29,988 nucleotides of DNA from a virus: IMG/VR virus record IMGVR_UViG_3300023179_000368, positions 1 to 29,988 of that record; one strand, written 5' to 3'. Positions within the stretch are counted from its first letter, which is position 1; the number at the start of each line of letters is the position of its first letter. The translations under genes were made by a program, and so were the position numbers. Under the pieces are notes generated by a model. The model saw nothing but the letters and a program-made list of their open reading frames with translations, was not told where the DNA came from and made no database searches. Shown in pieces: positions 22,452 to 29,015 of the stretch.

Positions 22452-23453
22452 ATGGGCCACAATAACGACATGCGACGACCCAGGCTGCTCGATACCTCAA
22501 CGTGGAAGGCCACGCTTAAAGGCGAGGGCAAGCTGTGTGCAGTGCGGAAAGAGATTTTTTCCGAGGTGACGCAGACGGATGGTCGCTTCGATTTCTGTCT
22601 GTCAACACCTGCTGTCGACAGGCACGGAGACAGGGTTTCGCAGAAGGGCTGGCGGTTGGAGAACTACCAGAAGAACCCGGTCGTCTTGTGGGCGCATGAC
22701 CAGAACATGCCCCCGGTGGGGAAGGCCCCCGTCGTGCTCGTCGAGAACGGCCGCCTCGTCGCTCGTGGCGTGGAATTCACGCCGAGGGACTTGTCGCCCT
22801 TCGGCCACATGGTGGGCGAGATGTACCGCAACGGCTTCCTTCGGGGCGTCTCGGTAGGCTTCCTGCCTGCCTCATTCAAGTACGCTGAGGACCGCTCAGA
22901 GATGGCCATCGACTTTGAGGAACAAGAGTTGTTGGAGTTCTCTGCCGTCCCTGTTCCTGCCAACCCCGAGGCGTTGCAGGAGGCGAAGGCGCTGGGCATT
23001 GAGTTGTCGCCTATGCTTCGATGGGCTGAAGCCATCCTCGACACCACCGATGGCACCCAGACGGTTCAACGGGGCATGGCAGAGAGAGTCTTTTCCACCC
23101 TCAACACTAAGCGGAGTTTTCCCATGTCGCAGAAACAAGAGATGGTTTCCCCCGACGAGATGGCCCAGCCCGAGAACGGCGATAGCGTCGAGATTGAAAT
23201 CCCCGGCGGGCTTCAGCAACTGCATGACTTGCTCATGTTGCTCATGGGCGAAATGAAGGCCATGCGTCAGGAGATGGTCGAGCTTGTCGAGAAGATGGGT
23301 GGCTACATGAAGGAGATGAAATTGCACCCCGAAAACCCGACGCAAGAGATGCCACCTCTTGAGCCTATGAAGGCGAAGACGGAGCTCGTCGCGAAGAAGG
23401 TGAACGAGGAAGTCAAGCGACGCATCGCAGCCATGTTGGGGCGGCTGGACTGA
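22452..23453 (+). CDS. Prohead protease with C-terminal scaffold-like region
   Basis: The N-terminal ~190 residues match HK97-type (S78) prohead proteases: DFCLSTPAVDRHGDRV, the NPVVLWAHD motif with likely catalytic His82, GVEFTPRD, and GFLRGVSVGFLP with the nucleophile Ser134, then LLEFSAVPVPANPEAL. The protease matures the capsid by cutting the delta domain or scaffold. The C-terminal part is a Met/Glu/Lys-rich coiled coil like a scaffolding protein. An in-frame ATG at 23124 with CGGAG upstream could give a separate 109-residue scaffold, like the lambda C/Nu3 arrangement. The capsid gene starts at the next overlap. Confidence 0.88.
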   Translation: MGHNNDMRRPRLLDTSTWKATLKGEGKLCAVRKEIFSEVTQTDGRFDFCLSTPAVDRHGDRVSQKGWRLENYQKNPVVLWAHDQNMPPVGKAPVVLVENGRLVARGVEFTPRDLSPFGHMVGEMYRNGFLRGVSVGFLPASFKYAEDRSEMAIDFEEQELLEFSAVPVPANPEALQEAKALGIELSPMLRWAEAILDTTDGTQTVQRGMAERVFSTLNTKRSFPMSQKQEMVSPDEMAQPENGDSVEIEIPGGLQQLHDLLMLLMGEMKAMRQEMVELVEKMGGYMKEMKLHPENPTQEMPPLEPMKAKTELVAKKVNEEVKRRIAAMLGRLD

Positions 23454-25039
23454 TGCCTCTCTCCAGAGACTATCCGCAGTCGGCAACCGATGCGGCCAAA
23501 AGGGCGTTGAAGCACAAAGAGGAAAACGACAGCAAGTGCGGAACGCGGGTGGGGTGGTTTCGAGCCGGGCAGCTTGCCAGACGAGAGCCACTGGAGCCGG
23601 GAGAAGTAAGGCGCACCTATAGCTTTTTAAGCCGGGCGGCAGTTTATAACACCGGCGAGTATTTCGACGCAGACGGGAAGGAAGTCTGCGGCAGTGTGAT
23701 GTACGACGCTTGGGGTGGAGAGACAATGCTTCCCTGGGCCAAGAAGAGAGTCGAGGAGTTGGACGAAGAAGAAGAGAAGCACCTAACCCGAAGCAAAGGA
23801 AACGAAACCATGAGCGACTCAGGCATTGACGCGGTGGTGGCAAAGGCTGTGGCCGATGCCATGAAGCCGCTTGAGGAGAAGTTGAGCCAGAAAACAACCT
23901 CCAATTTCTCGCAGCCTCCGGCGCAGGGTCAAACCTCGTCGACTGGCATCGAGTATTCCGGCAAGGAAGTCGCCGAAGGCACCGGCCTCGGCTTCATCCG
24001 GTACGCGAAGGCGAAGGCCACCGCAGCGCTGCGCAGCCAGAAGGAAGGGCGGTATGTTGCCCCTTCCGACGTTGCGAAGGGCTGGGGCTACAACACCGTG
24101 GCGAAGGCGCTGAATCAGAACGACTTCGACAACGGCGGCTCGCTGGTGCATCAGCAATTCGCCTCGGAGATGATTGAACTCCTGCGGAACAAGACGGTCG
24201 TGCGCAAGGCTGGCCCGAGGGTGTTGCCGATGACTGGTGGCAACCTCACCATCGACCGTCAATCGGCCTCGGCGACTGCTTACTACGGCCAGGAGTCAAC
24301 GGCCATCACGCCTTCTGACCCGTCGACTGATCAGATTGTTTTGACGGAGAAGAAGCTCACCGCGCTCACCGCTGTCTCCAATGACCTCATCCGCAACGCC
24401 TCAATCAATGCGGAGGAGTTCGTTCGGGATGACCTCCTCAACGTCATGGCCATTCGTGAGGACTTGGCGTTCTTGCGCGGCGCCGGGTCTGCTTCCGAGC
24501 CGACTGGCCTCCGCAACCGAATCGCCTCGGCTCATGTCTACGCTGAAACCATCGCCTCGGAAGGCTCACCCACCTTCGCTGAAATCAAGGCAGAGTTGGA
24601 CAGGGCTGTCAGCAAGCTGGAACTCGCCAACGTGCCGATGCTGAAACCTGTGTGGTTCATGTCGCCTCGCACTAAGCTTGCCATCATGCGCAGCGCGGGA
24701 CCTGGCGCTGAAGGCACCAACAGCCTGGAGCGTGAGATGGTCGAGAACGGGACGCTTCGCGGTTTCCCCTTCTATGCCACCGTGCAGATTCCCACCAATC
24801 TCGGCGGCGATGGCGACGAGTCCGAATTGTACCTCGTCGATATGTCGGAGGTGTTGCTTGGTGACTCGCTCAACCTCGAGGTCGAGGTCTTCCCCAATGG
24901 AGCGTGGAGCAACAGCGGCACCATCGTCTCTGGCATCTCGAATGATCAGACGGTCATCCGGGCCATCTCGAAGCACGACATTCAACTGCGACACACCACT
25001 GCTGGCGTGGTTGTCACCGAACTGAGCTGGGCTTACTAA
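23453..25039 (+). CDS. HK97-fold major capsid protein with unusual N-terminal domain
   Basis: The 528-residue frame has two parts. Residues 120-528 are a clear HK97-type capsid: LGFIRYAKAKATAAL, VRKAGPRVLPMTGGNLTIDR, YYGQES, the KKLTALTAVSNDLIRNASI strand, DLAFLRGAGSASEPTGL, and a late MLKPVWFMSPRTKL region. Residues 1-118 form another domain (RAGQLARREPLEPGEVRRTY, SFLSRAAVYN, MYDAWGGETMLPWAKK) of a type I associate with head maturation genes and do not expect on a capsid. An internal ATG at 23810, in frame, has a strong AAGGAAA ribosome site and would give the capsid alone (409 residues). Both products may be made. The capsid assignment is firm; the N-terminal role is not. Confidence 0.88.
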   Translation: MPLSRDYPQSATDAAKRALKHKEENDSKCGTRVGWFRAGQLARREPLEPGEVRRTYSFLSRAAVYNTGEYFDADGKEVCGSVMYDAWGGETMLPWAKKRVEELDEEEEKHLTRSKGNETMSDSGIDAVVAKAVADAMKPLEEKLSQKTTSNFSQPPAQGQTSSTGIEYSGKEVAEGTGLGFIRYAKAKATAALRSQKEGRYVAPSDVAKGWGYNTVAKALNQNDFDNGGSLVHQQFASEMIELLRNKTVVRKAGPRVLPMTGGNLTIDRQSASATAYYGQESTAITPSDPSTDQIVLTEKKLTALTAVSNDLIRNASINAEEFVRDDLLNVMAIREDLAFLRGAGSASEPTGLRNRIASAHVYAETIASEGSPTFAEIKAELDRAVSKLELANVPMLKPVWFMSPRTKLAIMRSAGPGAEGTNSLEREMVENGTLRGFPFYATVQIPTNLGGDGDESELYLVDMSEVLLGDSLNLEVEVFPNGAWSNSGTIVSGISNDQTVIRAISKHDIQLRHTTAGVVVTELSWAY

Positions 25040-25059
25040 GCCTTGAAAGGATAAATACA

Positions 25060-25506
25060 ATGGGAGCCCCACATATTGCAGACATTGGGAAGTACCTGAA
25101 GACCGCCTCATGCAACGGCATCAGCATCACTGCCGGAGGCTCTGGCGACAACGTCGCCTTGACGGGTGCCACCATCGACCGTCGAGGCTACGGAAGCGCC
25201 AACTTCGTCATTGCCTACAAGACGACGCTGACTGCCTCAGAGACGCTGGCCTTCGCTGCCGAGTACCAAGAGAGCAGCGACGGAAGCAACTGGGATACGG
25301 CAACGGCGCTTCAGGCTTCAACCGTGGCAAGGACTGGCGCGGTGACGGCTGGTCATGGCGTGGTTGAGTTCGACATCAACCTCGAAGGAAGGAAGCGATA
25401 CATTCGCTTCAACTTCACGCCGAACCTGTCGGCCGCCGGGACGGACACTGCGGTCGTCTACGGGACCGCAATCCTTGGCGGCGCTGACGTTCTGCCTGCG
25501 GCTTAA
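25060..25506 (+). CDS. Capsid decoration or head-associated protein
   Basis: The 148-residue protein follows the capsid gene by 20 bases, with AAAGGA before the start. It has no charged helices and reads as a beta-sandwich rich in Ala, Thr and Gly (GISITAGGSGDNVALTGA, YGSANFVIAYKTTL, EFDINLEGRKRYIRFNFTPN). Position directly behind the capsid gene and the beta-rich composition suggest a decoration protein that stabilises the head surface. There is no recognised signature, so a different minor head protein is possible. Confidence 0.6.
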   Translation: MGAPHIADIGKYLKTASCNGISITAGGSGDNVALTGATIDRRGYGSANFVIAYKTTLTASETLAFAAEYQESSDGSNWDTATALQASTVARTGAVTAGHGVVEFDINLEGRKRYIRFNFTPNLSAAGTDTAVVYGTAILGGADVLPAA

Positions 25507-25526
25507 GTTGAGAGTGTAGACCGAGG

Positions 25527-25550
25527 AGGGCCCTTCTTCGGAGGGGCCCT
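25527..25550. other. RNA hairpin after the decoration gene
   Basis: A perfect 7-bp inverted repeat (AGGGCCC at 25527-25533 and GGGCCCT at 25544-25550) with a 10-base loop lies in the 62-base gap before the next gene. It is not followed by a clear T-tract (TCTCACC), so it may be a weak terminator, an mRNA-stability element after the abundant capsid messages, or a processing site. Confidence 0.5.
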
Positions 25551-25568
25551 TCTCACCACGGAGGCGTC

Positions 25569-25805
25569 ATGGCTGTCTTGAGACTCTTGAAAGCATACGG
25601 AAGCAACGTCCCCGGCGAGGTGGCGGGCTTTCCTGATGACGTGGCAGCAGCCCTCGTCGCGTCCGGCGTGGCCGTTCGCCTGGAGGCGCCGAAGCCTGAA
25701 GTCGTCGTGACAAGGTTTGTGTCCACGGTGCATGCTGCACCTGTTGAAGTTGTCGAGAAGCAGGAAGTCGCCGAAAAAACCACGAAGGCAAAGAAGAAAC
25801 GGTGA
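25569..25805 (+). CDS. Small basic-tailed head protein of unknown function
   Basis: The 78-residue protein has a strong GGAGG ribosome site. A compact N-terminal part (LRLLKAYGSNVPGEVAGFPD, then AAALVASGVAVRL) resembles small SH3-like or helical head proteins found between capsid and connector genes. A polar Val/Glu/Lys stretch leads to a KAKKKR end. The basic tail may contact DNA. The function is unknown. Confidence 0.58.
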   Translation: MAVLRLLKAYGSNVPGEVAGFPDDVAAALVASGVAVRLEAPKPEVVVTRFVSTVHAAPVEVVEKQEVAEKTTKAKKKR

Positions 25806-25808
25806 CGC

Positions 25809-26459
25809 ATGGCCCTCGCCGCTTATGCCTTGACGACACTCGCGCAGGCGAAGACGGAGCTCGGCGTCACTGTCTCGACGCATGATGCCGTCATCGAGCG
25901 CCTCGTCGACACTGTCTCAAACGCAGCGGCTGAGTATTGCGAGCGGACGCTTCATTACGCCAACGGCATCGCTGAGAAGGTGCCTGGCTATGGCGGTCAG
26001 CTTCTTTTCGTCTCAAGGACACCCATCGTCTCGGTGACTTCCATTGAGTTGCTTCCGTCCTCCTTGTCTGCTGCAGGCACCGGCACCACCTATGCGGCAA
26101 CGTCCTATGTTGTGCGAGACGCCGGGGCGGGAATCATCTTCCGGCGAGATGGTTTCCAGTGGACGGCAAACTATGCTGAAAGACTCACCTCGGCACCGCT
26201 GAAACCTGGCAGCGAGGACTTCCGCTTTCTGGTGACGTACGCCGGCGGCTATGTGACGAGGCCGCAGGGTGGCGCCGTCAACCTTCCGCCAGACATCGAG
26301 CAAGCGGTCCTCTGGGGTGTGGCCAACTTATGGAGGCAGCGAGGCAGGGAAATTCACGGCCAGGTCGAGACGGAGGATGCGGCCACGGTTGAATGGAAAA
26401 GCCGGGTGCTTCCGGGCCCATGTCAGGAGCTCCTCAAACCCTATCGGAGGACGCGATGA
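25809..26459 (+). CDS. Head-tail connector (HK97 gp6-like adaptor)
   Basis: The 216-residue protein has the gp6/connector pattern: an N-terminal helical part (TLAQAKTELGV, HDAVIERLVDTVSNAAAEYC), a beta insertion (TPIVSVTSIELLP, YVVRDAGAGIIFRRDGFQW), the FLVTYAGGY strand, and a final LPPDIEQAVLWGVANLWRQR helix. These proteins form the ring under the portal that joins head to tail. Its order after the small head gene and before an HK97 gp10-like gene fits well. The N-terminal part suits the family in length and position. Confidence 0.82.
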   Translation: MALAAYALTTLAQAKTELGVTVSTHDAVIERLVDTVSNAAAEYCERTLHYANGIAEKVPGYGGQLLFVSRTPIVSVTSIELLPSSLSAAGTGTTYAATSYVVRDAGAGIIFRRDGFQWTANYAERLTSAPLKPGSEDFRFLVTYAGGYVTRPQGGAVNLPPDIEQAVLWGVANLWRQRGREIHGQVETEDAATVEWKSRVLPGPCQELLKPYRRTR

Positions 26460-26938
26460 GCCTGAGTATGCAGGTGAAAGGCGTCGCCGGAGTCCGTGAC
26501 GCATTGAAGAAGCTGGCGAAGAATTACCCATACGCGACAGCCCATGCCATCTATGCCGAGGGCTTCGAGGTGCAGAGAGAGGCCACGAGGAGAGCGCCTG
26601 TCGAGTTCGCAGTCTTGAGGACTTCCGCCTACACCACTGTTCCAAACCTCAAGGAGATGGCCTCGGAGGTGGGATTCGGCACCGAATACGCCATCCGGCA
26701 GCACGAGGAGACAAACTACCAACACCCACGCGGTGGGGAAGCAAAATACCTGGAGAACGCGGTCAACATGAGAAGCGCCGGGATGCTTCAGAGACTGAAA
26801 GACTACGTCAAGAAGCTGGTCGAGCGAGGCGTTGACAGCCTTCCGGCACCCATGGGCAACACAAGGCCCGTCGTCAAGCCTTCGCCTACGAAGCAGAGGA
26901 AGAAGAAGGTGGCCTCTCGTCCGAGAAAGAAGCGGTGA
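26456..26938 (+). CDS. HK97 gp10-like head-tail joining protein
   Basis: The start at 26456 overlaps the connector stop by ATGA; a longer frame from 26393 lies within the connector gene. The 160-residue protein reads like HK97 gp10: GVAGVRDALKKLAKNYP, an amphipathic helix, TRRAPVEFAVLRTSAYTTVP, EVGFGTEYAIRQHEETNYQHPRGG (paired with the usual Y-A-x-x-x-HxE pattern), then a helical tail and a very basic KKKVASRPRKKR end. It completes the neck between head and tail. Confidence is good from motif and order. Confidence 0.8.
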   Translation: MSLSMQVKGVAGVRDALKKLAKNYPYATAHAIYAEGFEVQREATRRAPVEFAVLRTSAYTTVPNLKEMASEVGFGTEYAIRQHEETNYQHPRGGEAKYLENAVNMRSAGMLQRLKDYVKKLVERGVDSLPAPMGNTRPVVKPSPTKQRKKKVASRPRKKR

Positions 26939-26941
26939 CGC

Positions 26942-27340
26942 ATGGCCTCGGTTGACGCTGACGTGACGACTATGTTGGCGGCCACCGGAAGCCTCTCTGG
27001 TGTGTCTGTATTTCAAGGCCCTGTGCGAGAGATAGGGGCCTTCGTGCCACCGACGGCAGTATTCGTGCTTCAGACAGGCGGCATTGCGCCCACGCCTTAC
27101 CTGGGGACGGGGACGGATGTGCGAGATAGCGGAGTCCAAATCAGAATCCGAAGCGACGTTGCCAACGGGTACAGCACGGCGGTTGACTTGGCACAAACTG
27201 TCCTTGCTGCCGTGCAGCGAAAAACACCCAGCGGGCGGGTGACTATGTTTGTGAATGAGTCAGAACCGACATACCTGGGGCAGGATGGGTTGGGTAACTT
27301 TGAGTTTTCGTTGAATTGCCGGGTTGTGTGGGTGGGGTAA
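26942..27340 (+). CDS. Tail terminator / tail completion protein
   Basis: The 132-residue protein sits between the gp10-like gene and the tail tube gene, where siphophages encode the tail terminator that caps the tube and joins the neck. The sequence shows a small alpha/beta fold typical of that family: a helix with VDADVTTMLAATG, strand GVSVFQGPV, VFVLQTGGIAP, QIRIRSDVANGYSTAVDL and LAQTVLAAVQRKTP, ending in FEFSLNCRVVW. It has no unique signature, so the call rests mainly on position. Confidence 0.72.
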   Translation: MASVDADVTTMLAATGSLSGVSVFQGPVREIGAFVPPTAVFVLQTGGIAPTPYLGTGTDVRDSGVQIRIRSDVANGYSTAVDLAQTVLAAVQRKTPSGRVTMFVNESEPTYLGQDGLGNFEFSLNCRVVWVG

Positions 27341-27373
27341 TACGCTTAAACTACAGTCTTAGGAGGAGTCACC

Positions 27374-27775
27374 ATGGCCTTAGCAGCGCACAACCTCGTC
27401 GTCAGAATCCGCACCTCGGCAGGCCTCGGCACCTCAGCCGACAACATGACGGGCGTGCACGACGTGTCCTTAAATCGCGTTCGTGATGAGTTGGAGACAA
27501 CCGACTTTAACGACACCTCAAAGAATTTCATCCTCGGACTCAAGGGCGCGGAGGTGACTTTCTCGGGTGCCTATGAGTCTGCAGACACGGCGTATGGGCG
27601 CATTGAGACGGCCTTCGGTGACGGCACCTCCGTCTATGCCGTCGTCCTCTGGAACGGCACGGCGGGGCACAACGTCGAGTGTAAGGTGGTGTCTCTGGAC
27701 ATCTCAGGCGCTCGCGATGGCCTCGTCGAGGTGGCTGGGACGCTTCGGGCAACTGGTGCAGTCTCCACGGTGTAA
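27374..27775 (+). CDS. Major tail tube protein, short paralog
   Basis: The 133-residue protein begins MALAAHNLVVRIRTSAG and has the paired-strand pattern of tail tube subunits, with NRVRDELETTDFNDTS followed by FILGLKGAEVTFSGAY and a C-terminal LDISGARDGLVEVAGTL. A strong GGAGG ribosome site suggests high expression. It is clearly related to the next gene, which repeats MALAAH, the VRDELDDTVFGDND segment and GLKGGGGTIG. This one is the best candidate for the main tube subunit. Confidence 0.78.
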   Translation: MALAAHNLVVRIRTSAGLGTSADNMTGVHDVSLNRVRDELETTDFNDTSKNFILGLKGAEVTFSGAYESADTAYGRIETAFGDGTSVYAVVLWNGTAGHNVECKVVSLDISGARDGLVEVAGTLRATGAVSTV

Positions 27776-27786
27776 TGAGGTAGGCC

Positions 27787-28470
27787 ATGGCATTAGCGGC
27801 GCACAAGGTGACTGTCAGCTACTGGGGAGCTGGTGCCTCTGGTTTTGGAACGAGTGGCGAGACGTTGACGCTTTTGTCTGGAACCACCTACTACCCCACC
27901 TCAGGAAGAAAGAACGCAGTGATTCAGACTGATGGACTTGTGACCATCAGAGACGGCGGCGTCAGCATTGGAAGCGCGTTCACGGTTAATCATCTGCAAG
28001 GGACGTTCACCCTTGATTCGGCGCCAGCTGGCACAGTCACCGCAGACTGGGGCTACTACGGCAGCGTCGTCGCGTTCGAGGCGAGGGAGTTCTCAATCAA
28101 TCTCGTGCGCGATGAGCTGGACGACACCGTCTTCGGAGATAATGATAAGTCGACGCTCCTGGGTTTGAAGGGAGGCGGAGGCACCATCGGCGCTCTTGAG
28201 TTGCTCACCACGGAATGGAATACAGCGGTGCCTGGGTACGAACAATCCATTCAAAGCACATGGAATAGTCAGTACAAGTTCATCATCGAAGTCATGTTCG
28301 ACGCGACGAGCCGACGCACCTTCCGTGCCTTCTGTAAAATCCCTTCACTGGATTTGTCAGGCGCTCGCGATGGCCTCATTGAGGGCAGTTTTCCCTTCAT
28401 TATCTCTCAGGAAAACACAATCCACACGCCGAAGACTGTTTCATCCGCCTTCTTCACGAAGATTGCTTAA
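27787..28470 (+). CDS. Tail tube-like protein, long paralog with inserted domain
   Basis: The 227-residue protein starts 11 bases after the short paralog stop. It shares the N-terminus MALAAH and the core VRDELDDTVFGDNDKSTLL, GLKGGG and LDLSGARDGLIEGSFPF segments. Between the N-terminus and the core lies an extra ~70-residue beta domain (YYPTSGRKNAVIQTDG, then FTVNHLQGTFTLDSAP and GTVTADWGYY). The extended form could be a tube variant, an initiator or terminator of the tube, or a decorated subunit. The left window edge holds the last 89 codons of a diverged copy. Confidence 0.75.
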   Translation: MALAAHKVTVSYWGAGASGFGTSGETLTLLSGTTYYPTSGRKNAVIQTDGLVTIRDGGVSIGSAFTVNHLQGTFTLDSAPAGTVTADWGYYGSVVAFEAREFSINLVRDELDDTVFGDNDKSTLLGLKGGGGTIGALELLTTEWNTAVPGYEQSIQSTWNSQYKFIIEVMFDATSRRTFRAFCKIPSLDLSGARDGLIEGSFPFIISQENTIHTPKTVSSAFFTKIA

Positions 28471-28490
28471 AGGATAAAGGAAAAGAGAAT

Positions 28491-28856
28491 ATGAGCGAGC
28501 AACTGAGAGACGCAGCTTTCAACGCAGACGAGGTGGCCCTTGTTGAGTTCGAGCACCGGGGCCAGCGGTACGCCATCAAGCCACCGACGCTGCTTCAGCA
28601 AAAGCAGGCGAAGCTGGCAGCGAAGACGAAGGAAGGCGTCGACGAGACGCTGATGGGCATCCTTCTCCTGGTGGGCTGCATCGTCAATCCGGAAACCTCC
28701 GCCCCTGTCTTTCAACGTGCTGACGTTGACGCCCTTATGCAGCAACCTTCGACGCCCAATAGCTTCCTCGGTAAGGCCCTCGCAGCCTTCGGCAAGCTGT
28801 CAGAGCAGACTTCGGCGGTTGAGAGTTTTTTCGAAGCAACCGGGCAAGGCAGCTAG
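28491..28856 (+). CDS. Tail assembly chaperone (gpG-type), second copy
   Basis: This is the diverged second reading of the gene at 293-658, with two conservative changes in 121 residues but many silent base changes. Purifying selection at the protein level argues that both versions come from functional genes. The ribosome site and stop are the same. It probably belongs to a sibling strain, not to a second gene in the same genome. Confidence 0.87.
   Translation: MSEQLRDAAFNADEVALVEFEHRGQRYAIKPPTLLQQKQAKLAAKTKEGVDETLMGILLLVGCIVNPETSAPVFQRADVDALMQQPSTPNSFLGKALAAFGKLSEQTSAVESFFEATGQGS
28826..28832 (+). promoter_or_regulatory. Programmed -1 frameshift site (T TTT TTC), second copy
   Basis: The slippery heptamer is retained unchanged while flanking bases vary, again with the same open -1 frame to 29011. 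Confidence 0.83.
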
Positions 28857-29011
28857 TCTATTTTATTGCCCGGGAATTGGGGAAGTTTCCCAGTGAAGTT
28901 GAAGAGACGTTGACGGCTTTTGAGTTGGCAGAATGGAGCACCTTCTTCAAGATGGAGAAGGAGGCACACGACGACGCGATGAGGAAAGCGCAGCTTAAGA
29001 AGAGGAGGTGA
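28832..29011 (+). CDS. gpGT-type frameshift extension, second copy
   Basis: The -1 frame continues from the heptamer to a TGA at 29009-29011 and keeps the YFIARELGKFPSEVEE and FELAEWSTFF segments; the C-terminal basic end is KKRR as in the first copy. The base changes between copies are almost all silent in this frame, which is direct support for its translation. Confidence 0.8.
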   Translation, partial: RSNRARQLVYFIARELGKFPSEVEETLTAFELAEWSTFFKMEKEAHDDAMRKAQLKKRR

Positions 29012-29015
29012 CGGC

